Positions 24,550 to 33,045 of a DNA stretch of 64,000 bases are shown here, piece after piece. This DNA is from Mycobacterium paraffinicum. Its GTDB lineage: Bacteria > Actinomycetota > Actinomycetes > Mycobacteriales > Mycobacteriaceae. The DNA is taken from positions 186,001 through 250,000 of the forward strand of contig NZ_MPNT01000003.1 in NCBI RefSeq assembly GCF_001907675.1, written 5' to 3'. Positions within the stretch are counted from its first letter, which is position 1, and each line of letters begins with the position of its first letter. A program made the translations under genes and the position numbers. The notes under the pieces were generated by a model. The model made no database searches. It was not told the DNA's origin and saw only the letters and a list, made by a program, of their open reading frames with translations.

Positions 24550-26082
24550 TCACATCCACGAGATCGACTTGATCTCAGTGAATTCCTCAAAACCCCAGCG
24601 GCCCTGCTCGCGCCCAAGACCGCTGTGCTTGAAACCGCCGAATGGGCCTCCGCCGTTGAACATTCCACGCGCGGGCACCGACCAGCCCGGGCCCTCGCCG
24701 TTGCCCGGGTTGGGAGCGTCGTCTACCGGCCCACCGCCGCAGCATTGAACGATGATTGTGCCGGTACGGATTTGGCGTGCCACGTTGAAGCCGCGTGCGG
24801 CGTTGCGGGTCATGACGAGCCCTGCGAGACCGAAGTCGGAGTCGTTGGCGATGCGCACCGCCTCCTCTTGATTCTGGTAAGTCTGCACTGTGAGAACTGG
24901 GCCGAAAACTTCTTCTCGGCAGATCCGCATGTCGTTGTGACAGTTGACGAAAGCTGTCGGCTCGTAAAAGAATCCTCTGCTCAGATGTGGCGGCCGCCGG
25001 CCGCCGGCCACCAGCGTGGCCCCTTCGTCGAGTGCCGACTGCACGTAGCTCTCGACTCGCTGCCGCTGCTGTTCACGGATCAGGGGACCCACCACGGTGG
25101 CCGGGTCGCGCGGATCACCGATGGTGAGGCTCGGGGCCATGGCCTTAACGCCGTCGATGTAGCTATCGAGTAGGTGCTCCGGCACCAGCAGGCGCGACGC
25201 CGCGACGCACGCTTGTCCCGAATGCATGAGCACTTGTCCGAAACCGATACCGGCTACGTCGGATTCGGTCACGTCGTCAAGGACAATGTGAGCGCTCTTG
25301 CCGCCCAGTTCCAGCTGGGCCCGCTTCATCGTCCGCGCCGATACCTCCCTGATGCGCTTGCCGGTTTCCGTCGAGCCGGTGAAGGCGATCATGTCCACCA
25401 GGGGATTCGTCGATAACTCCTCCCCGACTTCACCGCCACCCACGACGACGTTGAAGACACCCGCCGGTATGCCGGCTTCCTCGCCGATGCGGGCGAGTTC
25501 GAGTGCATTCATCGGCGTCCACGGATGTGGTTTCAAGACCACGGTGCAACCGACGGCAAGCGCCGGCAAGCACTTTTGCAGGTTGATCGAGAACGGGAAG
25601 TTGAACGGTGTGATCATGCCGACCACTCCGACGGGTTCTCGCACGACGACGGTTCCGCCGAGCCCGGTCGGTGAGACTTTCGGCCCTCCCGGAGTCTCAA
25701 TCCAAGTGACGTCGTGCTCCACGAAATCGCTGTAGTAGTGCGATGCTTCGATCGCTCCGCCCACCTGCAGAAAGTCGGTAAGGAAGCCGACGGAGCCGAT
25801 CTCGGCGACAACGAGCTCACGAAGCTCGTCATGGCGCGACTCCATGATTTCGCTGAAGCGCTTCAGTATCCTCGCGCGCTCGCGCACCGACATCCACGGC
25901 CAAGGGCCTTCGTCGAAGGCCCGGCGCGCAGCTTCGATAGCCATAACCGCTTGCTTGGCGCCGCCGTCAAGCACGCGGCCGACCACTTCCTCAGTGGCGG
26001 GGTCGATTACATCGATCGGTGCCCCGGCGTTGTCACTGGTCCATCGACCATCGATGAAATTCTCGTACTGCCGGATTGCCAC
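24550..26082 (-). CDS. NAD(P)-dependent aldehyde dehydrogenase
   Basis: The protein has 510 residues, normal for the ALDH superfamily. Visible catalytic residues are Asn161 (PFNFPF), Lys184 (VVLKPHPWTP), Glu258 (LELGGKSAHIV) and the nucleophile Cys292 (HSGQACVAASR). FTGSTETGKRI is the cofactor-loop motif. It oxidises an aldehyde to the acid in the cytosol. In this operon it should act after the alcohol dehydrogenase at 28854 and before CoA activation by the transferases. It starts 18 bp after the amidohydrolase stop. An insertion of about 15 residues near 445-460 (CCGGGPVDDAPNPGNGEG) is unusual compared with typical ALDHs. Confidence 0.93.
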   Translation of the reverse strand: MAIRQYENFIDGRWTSDNAGAPIDVIDPATEEVVGRVLDGGAKQAVMAIEAARRAFDEGPWPWMSVRERARILKRFSEIMESRHDELRELVVAEIGSVGFLTDFLQVGGAIEASHYYSDFVEHDVTWIETPGGPKVSPTGLGGTVVVREPVGVVGMITPFNFPFSINLQKCLPALAVGCTVVLKPHPWTPMNALELARIGEEAGIPAGVFNVVVGGGEVGEELSTNPLVDMIAFTGSTETGKRIREVSARTMKRAQLELGGKSAHIVLDDVTESDVAGIGFGQVLMHSGQACVAASRLLVPEHLLDSYIDGVKAMAPSLTIGDPRDPATVVGPLIREQQRQRVESYVQSALDEGATLVAGGRRPPHLSRGFFYEPTAFVNCHNDMRICREEVFGPVLTVQTYQNQEEAVRIANDSDFGLAGLVMTRNAARGFNVARQIRTGTIIVQCCGGGPVDDAPNPGNGEGPGWSVPARGMFNGGGPFGGFKHSGLGREQGRWGFEEFTEIKSISWM

Positions 26083-26100
26083 GGTGTTGCCCTTCGGTCG

Positions 26101-27303
26101 CTAGTTCGCGATCGGGTACGGAGCGGGCTCGAAGTTGAAGACGCGGCGGGCATTGCCTTGCAGCACCTTGTACTTATCCGCGTCCGATCGACCCTCGAGG
26201 CTCTTGAGCGCGGCCTCCAGCGAGCGCGGCCACAGGCTGTCGGTATGCGGGTAATCTGTTTCGATCATCACGTTTTCGACGCCGATGTAATCGAGGTTGG
26301 CAGCACCGAATTCGTCCTCGATGAAGCAGCCGTAGATGTGATCGCGGAACAACTGCCGAGGCGACTCCGGGAAGATCGTCGGGTCCGTCGCGATTGCGCT
26401 CATGCGCATGGTTGCCGGATCCACTGTCCAGTTATTGGCTCGTAGGTAGCGATATTCGGCGGCGACGTGCTCAGCGCGCTCGAGCAGGTACGGAATCCAC
26501 CCAATGCCACCCTCGGCGAGAACGATCTTGAGGTCGGGGAACTTCTGTAGCTTTCCCGAGAACAGCCAGTCTGTTGTCGAGTGGGCGAGGTTGAGGCCGA
26601 TGTTGACCGACTGCACTCCGAATGGCGCGTCCGGTGATGTGTTCGGGCTGACCGACGACGACCCGATGTGCGTGCACAGCGGCATCTTCGTTTCGTTCGC
26701 CGCCGCGAAGAATCCGTCCCACTCCCCCGAGTGGATCGACGGGAAGCCAAGCGCGTGAACATTTTCCGAAAACGCGATCGCCTTCGCACCCTTGCCTGCG
26801 CACCGAAGCACTTCGGCGACTGCCAGTGCGGCGTCCCACAGCGGCACGATGATCATCGGAATGTAGCGACCCGGCGCCGCCCCGCACCACTCGTCGATGA
26901 TGTAGTCGTTATATGCCGTGAGGCACTTCAGACCAAGTTCGCGGTCCTGAACCTGCGAAAATACCTGTCCGCAAAAGCGTGGAAAGAACGGGAAGTTCAA
27001 CCCGGCAATGACGTGATCCTCGTCCATGTCCGGGATTCGGGCCTTGGGGTCGTAGTAAACCTTCGGCAGTTCGTCGTAATTGACGGGCAGCGGGGAGTAG
27101 TCGTCGGGCTGCTGATGGGCGGCCACCAGGATGCCCATGACGGTGGCGCGGTGTCTCTCGTAGACCCAGGTATCGACACCGTCGATGCGTTCCACGTGCG
27201 GCACTCGATCTCGGTCGGCAGCGGATGCGCGGTCAACCCAGACGTTCGGCGGCTCGATGATGTGATCGTCAACGGAGATGAGCCACTGCAGATCTTGTTC
27301 CAC
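26101..27303 (-). CDS. Amidohydrolase-2 family (PF04909) metal-dependent hydrolase/decarboxylase
   Basis: The protein has 400 residues. The N-terminal SVDDHIIEPPNVW gives the D-x-H metal motif in the form used by ACMSD-type amidohydrolases; later ligands are the His in MPLCTHIGSSS, the strand LKIVLAEGGIGWIPYLLERAEH, and the Asp in MIETDYPHTDSLWPRSLE. Proteins of this type in actinobacterial catabolic clusters hydrolyse or decarboxylate ring-derived acids; the exact reaction cannot be read from sequence. It is the first gene of the leftward operon. Two TCAAGT-type operators lie 120-175 bp upstream, shared with the divergent P450. Confidence 0.88.
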   Translation of the reverse strand: MEQDLQWLISVDDHIIEPPNVWVDRASAADRDRVPHVERIDGVDTWVYERHRATVMGILVAAHQQPDDYSPLPVNYDELPKVYYDPKARIPDMDEDHVIAGLNFPFFPRFCGQVFSQVQDRELGLKCLTAYNDYIIDEWCGAAPGRYIPMIIVPLWDAALAVAEVLRCAGKGAKAIAFSENVHALGFPSIHSGEWDGFFAAANETKMPLCTHIGSSSVSPNTSPDAPFGVQSVNIGLNLAHSTTDWLFSGKLQKFPDLKIVLAEGGIGWIPYLLERAEHVAAEYRYLRANNWTVDPATMRMSAIATDPTIFPESPRQLFRDHIYGCFIEDEFGAANLDYIGVENVMIETDYPHTDSLWPRSLEAALKSLEGRSDADKYKVLQGNARRVFNFEPAPYPIAN

Positions 27304-27426
27304 GGATACTCCCTAGGGCCGTTGTGCGGTCGGTTGCCCGGCCGCGCGTCGGGGTAACGGGCCACCGCGTGCAAATCCGCTGCTAGTACCAACCTCTTCG
27401 GACACTATGAGCGACCACCAGCCTTG

Positions 27427-27441
27427 TCAAGTAACACTTGA
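27427..27441. promoter_or_regulatory. Operator B1, TCAAGT-AAC-ACTTGA
   Basis: A perfect 6+6 inverted repeat with a 3-bp centre lies in the divergent region between the amidohydrolase operon and the P450. The same dyad occurs before the alcohol dehydrogenase/TetR pair. Confidence 0.7.
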
Positions 27442-27459
27442 TAACTGACGCCGAGCTTA

Positions 27460-27474
27460 TCGAGTGCCACTTGA
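27460..27474. promoter_or_regulatory. Operator B2, TCGAGT-GCC-ACTTGA
   Basis: One mismatch to a perfect dyad. Its centre is 33 bp from the centre of B1, about three helical turns, so two regulator dimers could bind the same DNA face. Confidence 0.65.
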
Positions 27475-27613
27475 CTACCCTTTTCACGCCATCTATCGTG
27501 CGAAAACACGGCTCTCCACGCATCACTGGGTCGACGCCCACCCGCTGCAAGAAGCCCGCGTATCGACGCCACGACATCGACGTTGTGGTCAACAAGAGAA
27601 GGACGACGCCCCA

Positions 27614-28834
27614 GTGCCCAAGTCGCTCGAGGACCACGCCGAGAACTTCGATCTTCGCCACGAGGATTTCAACGATCCGGAGTTTTTGTACGAGGTGTAT
27701 GCGCACATGCGCGACAAAGCAGCCTTCGCGCACACCGACTTCCCGTTCCTTAGCCCAAACGAGAAGGGCGCCTGGGTCGCACTGCGCTATAACGAGTGCT
27801 ACGAGGTTCTGCGGGATTGGGAAAGCTTCTCCAGCAATCCCACCGGGGATGGTGCCCAGCAACTTCCCGGGGACGTGGTGATCGTGCTCGACCCACCCCG
27901 ACAGCAGCAGTTACGAAAGGTGCTCAACCCCTACTTCTCCCCGGGGCGAATGAAGCAGCTGCAACCCCAGATCCGCGCCGAGACAGACGCATTGATCAAT
28001 GAGTTCATCGAGGACGGTCGCGGTGATCTGGCAGTGGTCGCGTGGCAGCAGCCCGGCATCGTGTTCTTCAAGTACGTGCTCGGCATGCCGGTCGGTGATG
28101 TCCTCCTGTGCATCGAATTGACGGACACTGCACTCAACGGGTCCACCGAAGAGATCCGCATGACCGCGTGGGGTGGTCTATATGCACACATCACCAACGC
28201 GGTCGCCACGCGGATGAAGCAGGGTCCTAAAGATGACCTGATCGACGTTCTGCTGTCAGCCGAGATTGACGGCGTCAAGCTCGAATTCGAAAGTGTCGTG
28301 TCGAATGCCATGCTGCTGGTTCAAGCCGGCCTGGAAACCACTGCCAGCGCAATGTCGTTTGCGTTGCACTATCTCGGAACACATCCCGCGGAACGTGACC
28401 GACTGATCCGCGAGCCTGAGCTCATGCCGACTGCCGTCGAGGAGTTCATCCGCTTCGCCGGATCTATTCACGGCATCCCACGGACGGTGACCAAGGATGT
28501 CGAGCTTGGCGGGCAGAAGTTCTGCCCGGGCGAATCGGTGGTGGTCAACTACGCGTCGGGCAACCGTGACAGTCGCGAATTCCCGGATCCCGACAAGTGC
28601 ATCCTCGACCGCGAGGCCAATCGTCATCTCGGCTTTGGAGCCGGTGTCCACCGCTGTCTAGGGTCGAACCTGGCGCGCCTGGAGTTTCGTATCGGCGTGG
28701 AGCAGGCGCTGGCCCGCATGCCCGATTACACGGCTTCGGATACTGAGTCGGTCTTTCACGGCAACTCAGTGACTCGGGGGTTCCGGAAGATTCCAGTGGC
28801 GTTCACACCGGGGCCGCGAGTCACGCTGACCTAG
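27614..28834 (+). CDS. Cytochrome P450 (CYP) monooxygenase
   Basis: With the GTG at 27614 the protein has 406 residues, normal for a soluble bacterial P450; AGAAGGA lies about 10 nt upstream and the longer frame to 27464 would cover the operators. Motifs: oxygen-activating I-helix AGLETTAS (238-245), ExxR E277-R280, and the heme-binding FGAGVHRCLG with ligand Cys348. The I-helix acid is Glu in place of the usual Asp. It should hydroxylate the substrate as the first step of the pathway, with electrons from the 3Fe-4S ferredoxin at 20739. The CYP family cannot be assigned from the sequence alone. Confidence 0.92.
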   Translation: MPKSLEDHAENFDLRHEDFNDPEFLYEVYAHMRDKAAFAHTDFPFLSPNEKGAWVALRYNECYEVLRDWESFSSNPTGDGAQQLPGDVVIVLDPPRQQQLRKVLNPYFSPGRMKQLQPQIRAETDALINEFIEDGRGDLAVVAWQQPGIVFFKYVLGMPVGDVLLCIELTDTALNGSTEEIRMTAWGGLYAHITNAVATRMKQGPKDDLIDVLLSAEIDGVKLEFESVVSNAMLLVQAGLETTASAMSFALHYLGTHPAERDRLIREPELMPTAVEEFIRFAGSIHGIPRTVTKDVELGGQKFCPGESVVVNYASGNRDSREFPDPDKCILDREANRHLGFGAGVHRCLGSNLARLEFRIGVEQALARMPDYTASDTESVFHGNSVTRGFRKIPVAFTPGPRVTLT

Positions 28835-28853
28835 CTTTTCGCGTGCGGAGCCG

Positions 28854-29975
28854 TCAGTGTTCGTGAATGATCACGCCACGAATGTTCCGGCCCGCGAGCA
28901 TGTCGTCGTAGGCGTCGTTGATGTCGGCGAGTTTGTATTCGGTGGTGACCGTTTCGTCCAGCAACAGCTTCCCCTCGCGGTACAGGCTCAGCAGTCGCGG
29001 AATGTCGGAGCGCGGGTTGGCCTCCCCGTAAAGGCTTCCCAGCACTCGCTTCTGGAACAGCGTGACCATCGCGACCATCGACATCGGCAGTGTCGCCGTC
29101 ATGTCGAGCATCGATCCCAGCGCGGTGATCACGACGGCGCCGTTCTTGCTGACGATGTTGAGAGCGTCGACGATCATCGGGGCTTCCACCAGTCCGACCG
29201 TCACAATCGCGGAGTCGGCCATCACGCCGCGGGTCAGATCCGCCACCAAGGCCGTCGCCTCCTCCGTCGACGTCGCGAAGTGGGTGGCCCCGAACTGAGA
29301 CACCATGTCCCGCTTGCCTTCTACGATGTCAACGGCGATGATCTTCTCGGCTCCGGCCAGCCGCGCGCCCTGGATCGCCCCACTGCCGATGCCGCCGCAC
29401 CCAATCACCACGACGGTGTCGCCCGGTTTGACTCCCGCCGTGTTCACGGCCGAGCCCCAGCCGGTGGTCACGCCGCAACCGACAAGGCAGGCCCGACTCA
29501 GCGGGAGGTCCTCGTCGATCTTGACCACCGATGCCTCCGGCACTGTGCCGTATTGCGCAAAGGCGCCGAGCCAGGCCAGCGCACCGATGTCGCGGCCCTT
29601 GGCGTGCCGGCGGAAGCCGCCGTCCAGTTGCTCACCGGTCGCCATCTGGGCGCCGAGATCGCACAGATTCTGATGGCCGCTCGAGCACCAACGGCATCGC
29701 CCACACGCCGGCAAGAACAAGCCCACCACATGATCGCCGACCTTCAGGTTGCGCACCCCTGGTCCGACCTCCTGGACGATGCCGGCGCCCTCATGCCCGC
29801 CGACCAGCGGCAGTGCGAGAGGAAGGTCGCCCTCGCGAACGTGATGATCGGAGTGACACAGGCCCGTCGCTTCGAAGGAGACGAGCACTTCGCCCTCTTT
29901 GGGGCCGTCGAGCTCCACCTCTTCGACGCTCCACTCCTGGTGCACGTCCCATAAGACCGCGGCGTTCATCTTCAT
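28854..29975 (-). CDS. Zinc-dependent (NDMA-type) alcohol dehydrogenase
   Basis: The protein has 373 residues starting MKMNAAVLWDVHQEW, a beginning typical of the NDMA-dependent alcohol dehydrogenase group. Catalytic zinc ligands are in GLCHSDHH and GGHEGAG, the structural zinc in CGRCRWCSSGHQNLC, and the Rossmann glycines in VVVIGCGGIGSGAIQ. Enzymes of this type keep a tightly held nicotinamide cofactor. It oxidises an alcohol to the aldehyde that the operon's ALDH would take. It is convergent with the P450 (19-bp gap) and divergent from the TetR gene, with an operator 36-50 bp before its start. A second Met two codons later is also possible. Confidence 0.92.
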   Translation of the reverse strand: MKMNAAVLWDVHQEWSVEEVELDGPKEGEVLVSFEATGLCHSDHHVREGDLPLALPLVGGHEGAGIVQEVGPGVRNLKVGDHVVGLFLPACGRCRWCSSGHQNLCDLGAQMATGEQLDGGFRRHAKGRDIGALAWLGAFAQYGTVPEASVVKIDEDLPLSRACLVGCGVTTGWGSAVNTAGVKPGDTVVVIGCGGIGSGAIQGARLAGAEKIIAVDIVEGKRDMVSQFGATHFATSTEEATALVADLTRGVMADSAIVTVGLVEAPMIVDALNIVSKNGAVVITALGSMLDMTATLPMSMVAMVTLFQKRVLGSLYGEANPRSDIPRLLSLYREGKLLLDETVTTEYKLADINDAYDDMLAGRNIRGVIIHEH

Positions 29976-30010
29976 CGTGGACGCATTTAACGGCGTTGCG
30001 CACAGTGTTG

Positions 30011-30025
30011 TCAAGTATCACTTGA
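30011..30025. promoter_or_regulatory. Operator B3, TCAAGT-ATC-ACTTGA
   Basis: A perfect dyad, same arms as B1, sits between the divergent alcohol dehydrogenase and TetR genes, 36 bp from the former's start and 74 bp from the latter's. Its presence beside the regulator gene suggests autoregulation. Confidence 0.7.
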
Positions 30026-30098
30026 TAGCGGCGCGCGGCAGCGGCCCTCGGGAGCCTGATGTCAATGATGAAGTGTGCCGGGGCGTTACGGTGTCCCC

Positions 30099-30779
30099 AT
30101 GACCGGTAGTGCGAAGCGAGTCCGAGACAAGGACGGCAAGCAGCGCGCCCTACTAGAGGCGGCCACTGAAGTGTTCGCCGAACAAGGGTTTGATGCGGCG
30201 GTGACGAAAGAGATAGCGCGGCGCGCCGGCTGTTCAGAATCGATGCTTTTTCACTATTTCGGCGACAAGCAGGGCATCTTCGAGCAGGTCGTATCGCGTC
30301 AGATAGCCGAGGGAGTTACCGAAGCCGAGGACAAAGTCATGGAGTCTTTGCCCGACAGGTTTGTCGATTTCGTGAGGCAACTATTTCTTGCGCGGTTGTT
30401 GGTAAAACCGCGCGGTGACACGGTGCCAGGTTGGGACATAGCCGGGCGCGCGCTATCCGACCCCGCCTTCTCCGTGCGGATCATGCGTCCGAATCACGAG
30501 CGACGTGTGCGGGTGATCGCCGACGGCATCGCTCATTATCAAGATCTCGGCCAAGTCACGCCCCACGTAGATCCCGTTACCGTGGCTGAGCTGCTCGCCA
30601 ACTTCACCATCTTCACCACGACTGTCGGCCCGCGGTGGTTCGGTACAACCGAGGCTGAGATTCGTGCTCAGATCGACCTTGGGGCTCGAATCTTCGCCGA
30701 GGGAGTCCGCGGCTCCGCAGCAAGCGGGCCCTCCCGCCGCTCTGGCCGCTCGCGTCGCCCTCACACCACGGCGCCCTGA
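30099..30779 (+). CDS. TetR-family transcriptional regulator (sub-regulon B)
   Basis: The protein has 226 residues. The N-terminal domain KQRALLEAATEVFAEQGFDAAVTKEIARRAGCSESMLFHYFGDKQGIFEQV is a clear TetR helix-turn-helix. The C-terminal half is a helical ligand pocket, and the tail is Ser/Arg-rich. ATG at 30099 fits the domain boundary better than the frame start at 30075. The dyad TCAAGT-N3-ACTTGA just upstream also occurs at the P450/amidohydrolase promoter, so this protein most likely represses the whole catabolic set and itself until a substrate or CoA-ester binds. Binding is inferred, not shown. Confidence 0.9.
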   Translation: MTGSAKRVRDKDGKQRALLEAATEVFAEQGFDAAVTKEIARRAGCSESMLFHYFGDKQGIFEQVVSRQIAEGVTEAEDKVMESLPDRFVDFVRQLFLARLLVKPRGDTVPGWDIAGRALSDPAFSVRIMRPNHERRVRVIADGIAHYQDLGQVTPHVDPVTVAELLANFTIFTTTVGPRWFGTTEAEIRAQIDLGARIFAEGVRGSAASGPSRRSGRSRRPHTTAP

Positions 30780-31096
30780 CGCCTTGATGACAATCGCCGA
30801 CCTCTCTCCTACCCCGTCAACACCACGTTCGGCGCTCGGACCGGGCGATTCGGTCAGCCGGAGCGCCGCCGGCCGTGTGACGTTGGATCCCCGAAGTCGA
30901 TTCGAACGCCACAACCTCGTTCTGCTGTGCGGAGGTTCGCGCCGGTTCTCTCGGCCAAGGTAACCGGTGTGCCCACCGATATATATGGACGTGTGCGGAG
31001 CGCTGGGCGATCTGCTCTGCAGACACAAATTCGCGGGTGCTCACCTGACGGTACGGGCGCACAATTGAGGTATCGGTCCAAAACCTGGGAGCTGCG
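30780..31096. other. Intergenic region without a supported gene
   Basis: About 317 bp. Frames overlapping it run into neighbouring genes and show no family signal. A short A+T tract (GATATATATGG, 30979-30989) stands out against the G+C-rich background about 110 bp before the next gene and may belong to its promoter. Confidence 0.5.
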
Positions 31097-31564
31097 ATGA
31101 CCGAGCAACTGCACGACTTCTTCGGCGAGATCTTCCAGCGGTTCTTCAGACTCGCCATCGACGCACATCCGGGAAGGGGTGGAGCACTCGTCGAAAGGTT
31201 ATTCACCCTGTCTGACGACGTTCCCGACAGATTGGCACAGACCCGGTGCGCCGCAACGGCATGGGCCAAAGCCGAAACCCAGAACGCCATGATCACCTCG
31301 GAACTCTTCGTGATCACCCAACACGGGCTCATGTATGCAGCGGGGTTGAACGAGTCGCGCCGGGCGCTGTATTACCTGGCCACCCCGCGCGCATTGTTCG
31401 ACCCGTTCGTCGACCAGGTCGACACCGCCGAACTGCATGAGGGCGCGGTTGCCGCGGTGGACAGCCGGTTGGGCCGCGACCTCGCGTCCGCACATCCGAT
31501 GGACGCCGCCCTGCGTCGGATACTCGATGAGCACCTGGCGCTGCGGGTGGATCTGACCGCGTAA
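31097..31564 (+). CDS. Hypothetical protein, unrecognised family
   Basis: The gene encodes 155 residues, with GGGAG about 6 nt before the ATG. It has no signal peptide or membrane segment. The sequence looks mixed alpha/beta and cytosolic, with an N-terminal amphipathic part (LHDFFGEIFQRFFRLAIDAHPGRG), a central strand-rich stretch (ITSELFVITQHGLMYAAGLNESRRALYYLATPRALF) and a C-terminal helix rich in Arg/Leu. Codon use matches its neighbours. No known motif is visible. It lies between the TetR gene and a convergent cutinase gene and may stand alone. Confidence 0.65.
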   Translation: MTEQLHDFFGEIFQRFFRLAIDAHPGRGGALVERLFTLSDDVPDRLAQTRCAATAWAKAETQNAMITSELFVITQHGLMYAAGLNESRRALYYLATPRALFDPFVDQVDTAELHEGAVAAVDSRLGRDLASAHPMDAALRRILDEHLALRVDLTA

Positions 31565-31662
31565 CCGGCGCCGCCCCCTCGGCCCGGGATCCTCCTGTCC
31601 GCTAACTGCGCGACGTGCCGATGGTTCACCGGAGCGCATCGGCGGAGACGACCGATTCGGCT

Positions 31663-32358
31663 CTACAAGCGGCCCGCGGCGAATGTCGCTGCCTGATTTG
31701 TCATTCCCGATTGGATGTACTGACCATGTGGCGCCATGCTCACACCGCGCGTGCAAATCGGATCCCCGGGCATACACATGTCGATTGTTTTCGCGACGTA
31801 AAGCGGCCCAATGGTGGGAAGCGCGCCGGGTGCCATTGCCCGCGCGAACGTGCCCGATGCCGACGGATTTCCGAAGACAGCGACGGCGGCGACATGATCG
31901 GCGACCCCGGGTGGCATCTGCGTGGTGATTACGTCGACCACGGCAGCACCCTGGGAGTACCCACCGAGGACCATCCTGGTGTTGGGACAGTTTGCCGCCA
32001 TGGACTCGGCATGAGCGCTCGCGTCGTTGGCACCGGCGGCGATGGAACCACGGAAATTGTTGGTGGCAGGGTAGTTGACCGGATATACGCTGACAGTCCT
32101 CCGTCCTACCTGCGAACGCAGGGAATCAACGAAAGACTGTCCGACCCCCCCGACGCCAGGAGGCTCGGATGTGCCCCGGGCGAACACCACGTCGACGTCG
32201 GAGCAGGGAGCCGCAGTAGCGGATGGCAGGGACGAGGCAGCGGTCAGTAGCGCCCAAGATGCAACGACAGCCGCACCGAGCAGACCGGAAATCGGATGTG
32301 CGGTCACGGCGCGCGTAGCATGTGGCCCGGGCGCGCCGGTCCGACGATGAAAGCTCAT
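31663..32358 (-). CDS. Secreted cutinase-family esterase
   Basis: The protein has 231 residues with a signal peptide ending near ATA-APCSD (residue 50). The mature enzyme has the cutinase Cys pairs, the nucleophile motif GGYSQGAAVVD, and the Asp/His of the triad in CMPGDPICTRGVSMAPHGQY. Mycobacterial cutinase-like (Culp) proteins hydrolyse lipid esters, phospholipids or polyesters outside the cell. ATG at 32356-32358 is chosen because it gives a normal-length signal; the frame extends 19 codons further. It is transcribed in the same direction as tmRNA, downstream of the tmRNA terminator. Confidence 0.9.
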   Translation of the reverse strand: MSFHRRTGAPGPHATRAVTAHPISGLLGAAVVASWALLTAASSLPSATAAPCSDVDVVFARGTSEPPGVGGVGQSFVDSLRSQVGRRTVSVYPVNYPATNNFRGSIAAGANDASAHAESMAANCPNTRMVLGGYSQGAAVVDVITTQMPPGVADHVAAVAVFGNPSASGTFARAMAPGALPTIGPLYVAKTIDMCMPGDPICTRGVSMAPHGQYIQSGMTNQAATFAAGRL

Positions 32359-32540
32359 GGTGGTTGCCCTTGGTGTGGTCGCCGCCCGGTCGGCAGCTCT
32401 CACAGTTGGGAGCAACGGGGCGGGTCCCAGGGGACACTTTTTCCGCAGCCGGCGTCAGTGTCGTGCACGTAGGTGCTCCACCCCCGCGTGTTGCCGCGCC
32501 GAATGGCGCCCCAGGGTGAGCTCAGGCGATCGATGTTGCT

Positions 32541-32580
32541 GAAAAGAAGACTGGCCAGACCCTTGACGGCTCTGACCAGC
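32541..32580 (-). terminator. Intrinsic terminator of tmRNA
   Basis: On the minus strand CTGGTCAGA (32579-32571) pairs with TCTGGCCAG (32559-32551), 9 bp with one G-U pair and an 11-nt loop, followed by the U-rich CTTCTTTTC. It begins 11 nt after the tmRNA 3' end. Confidence 0.75.
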
Positions 32581-32590
32581 CAGTTTCCAG

Positions 32591-32955
32591 TGGAGCTGCC
32601 GGGAATCGAACCCGGGTCCTACGGCATTCCCTCAAGGCTTCTCCGTGCGCAGTTCGCTATGCCTCTACTCGGATCTCCTGGTCACGCGAACCAGCCAGGA
32701 TGACGATCCCAGTCGCTGTTGGTGTCCCGATGAGTCCCGCGACCGAACTCACCGGTTGATCCCTCTAGCTGACGCCAGGCTCCGGGTCGAGGGCTTTCCC
32801 GGTCTGACGGACTAGCTGTCGCTTAGGCAGCGAGAGCGTAGTCGCGCTGATGTGAATCGGCGCTTATATGGTTGCAACGACGCTTACGGTGGTCTCTTGC
32901 CTGCACCGGCACGCTTCCCTTGATTCGATGCGCGAAGTCGAAACCGTTCAGCCCC
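32591..32955 (-). ncRNA. ssrA: Transfer-messenger RNA (tmRNA)
   Basis: The 5' end GGGGCUG (from 32955) pairs with CAGCUCC at the 3' end, forming the tRNA-like acceptor stem, with the T-arm GGTTCGATTCC just before it. The discriminator A is at 32591 and CCA is not encoded. The resume codon GCC starts at 32861; the tag frame (32861-32823) reads ADSHQRDYALAA then TAA, the mycobacterial tag. With SmpB (37098-37607) it frees stalled ribosomes and marks the product for ClpXP. The length of about 365 nt matches mycobacterial ssrA. Confidence 0.97.
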
Positions 32956-33045
32956 TCGCATCCCCACCGATTTTCGGCAGGACAATCAATGGTACGCCGC
33001 GTTCAACGCGCGGCAACAAACTTATCTTCCCGGTCCGGGCCGCCG

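Noticed and set aside
27424..27477. KstR2-type cholesterol operators
   Set aside because: The CAAG and CTTG parts are 5 bp apart here, not 2, and the neighbouring genes are not the cholesterol-ring set.
32581..32660. A tRNA gene (T-loop sequence GGTTCGATTCC on the minus strand)
   Set aside because: It is the tRNA-like end of tmRNA; the tag frame and 5' end of ssrA are present.
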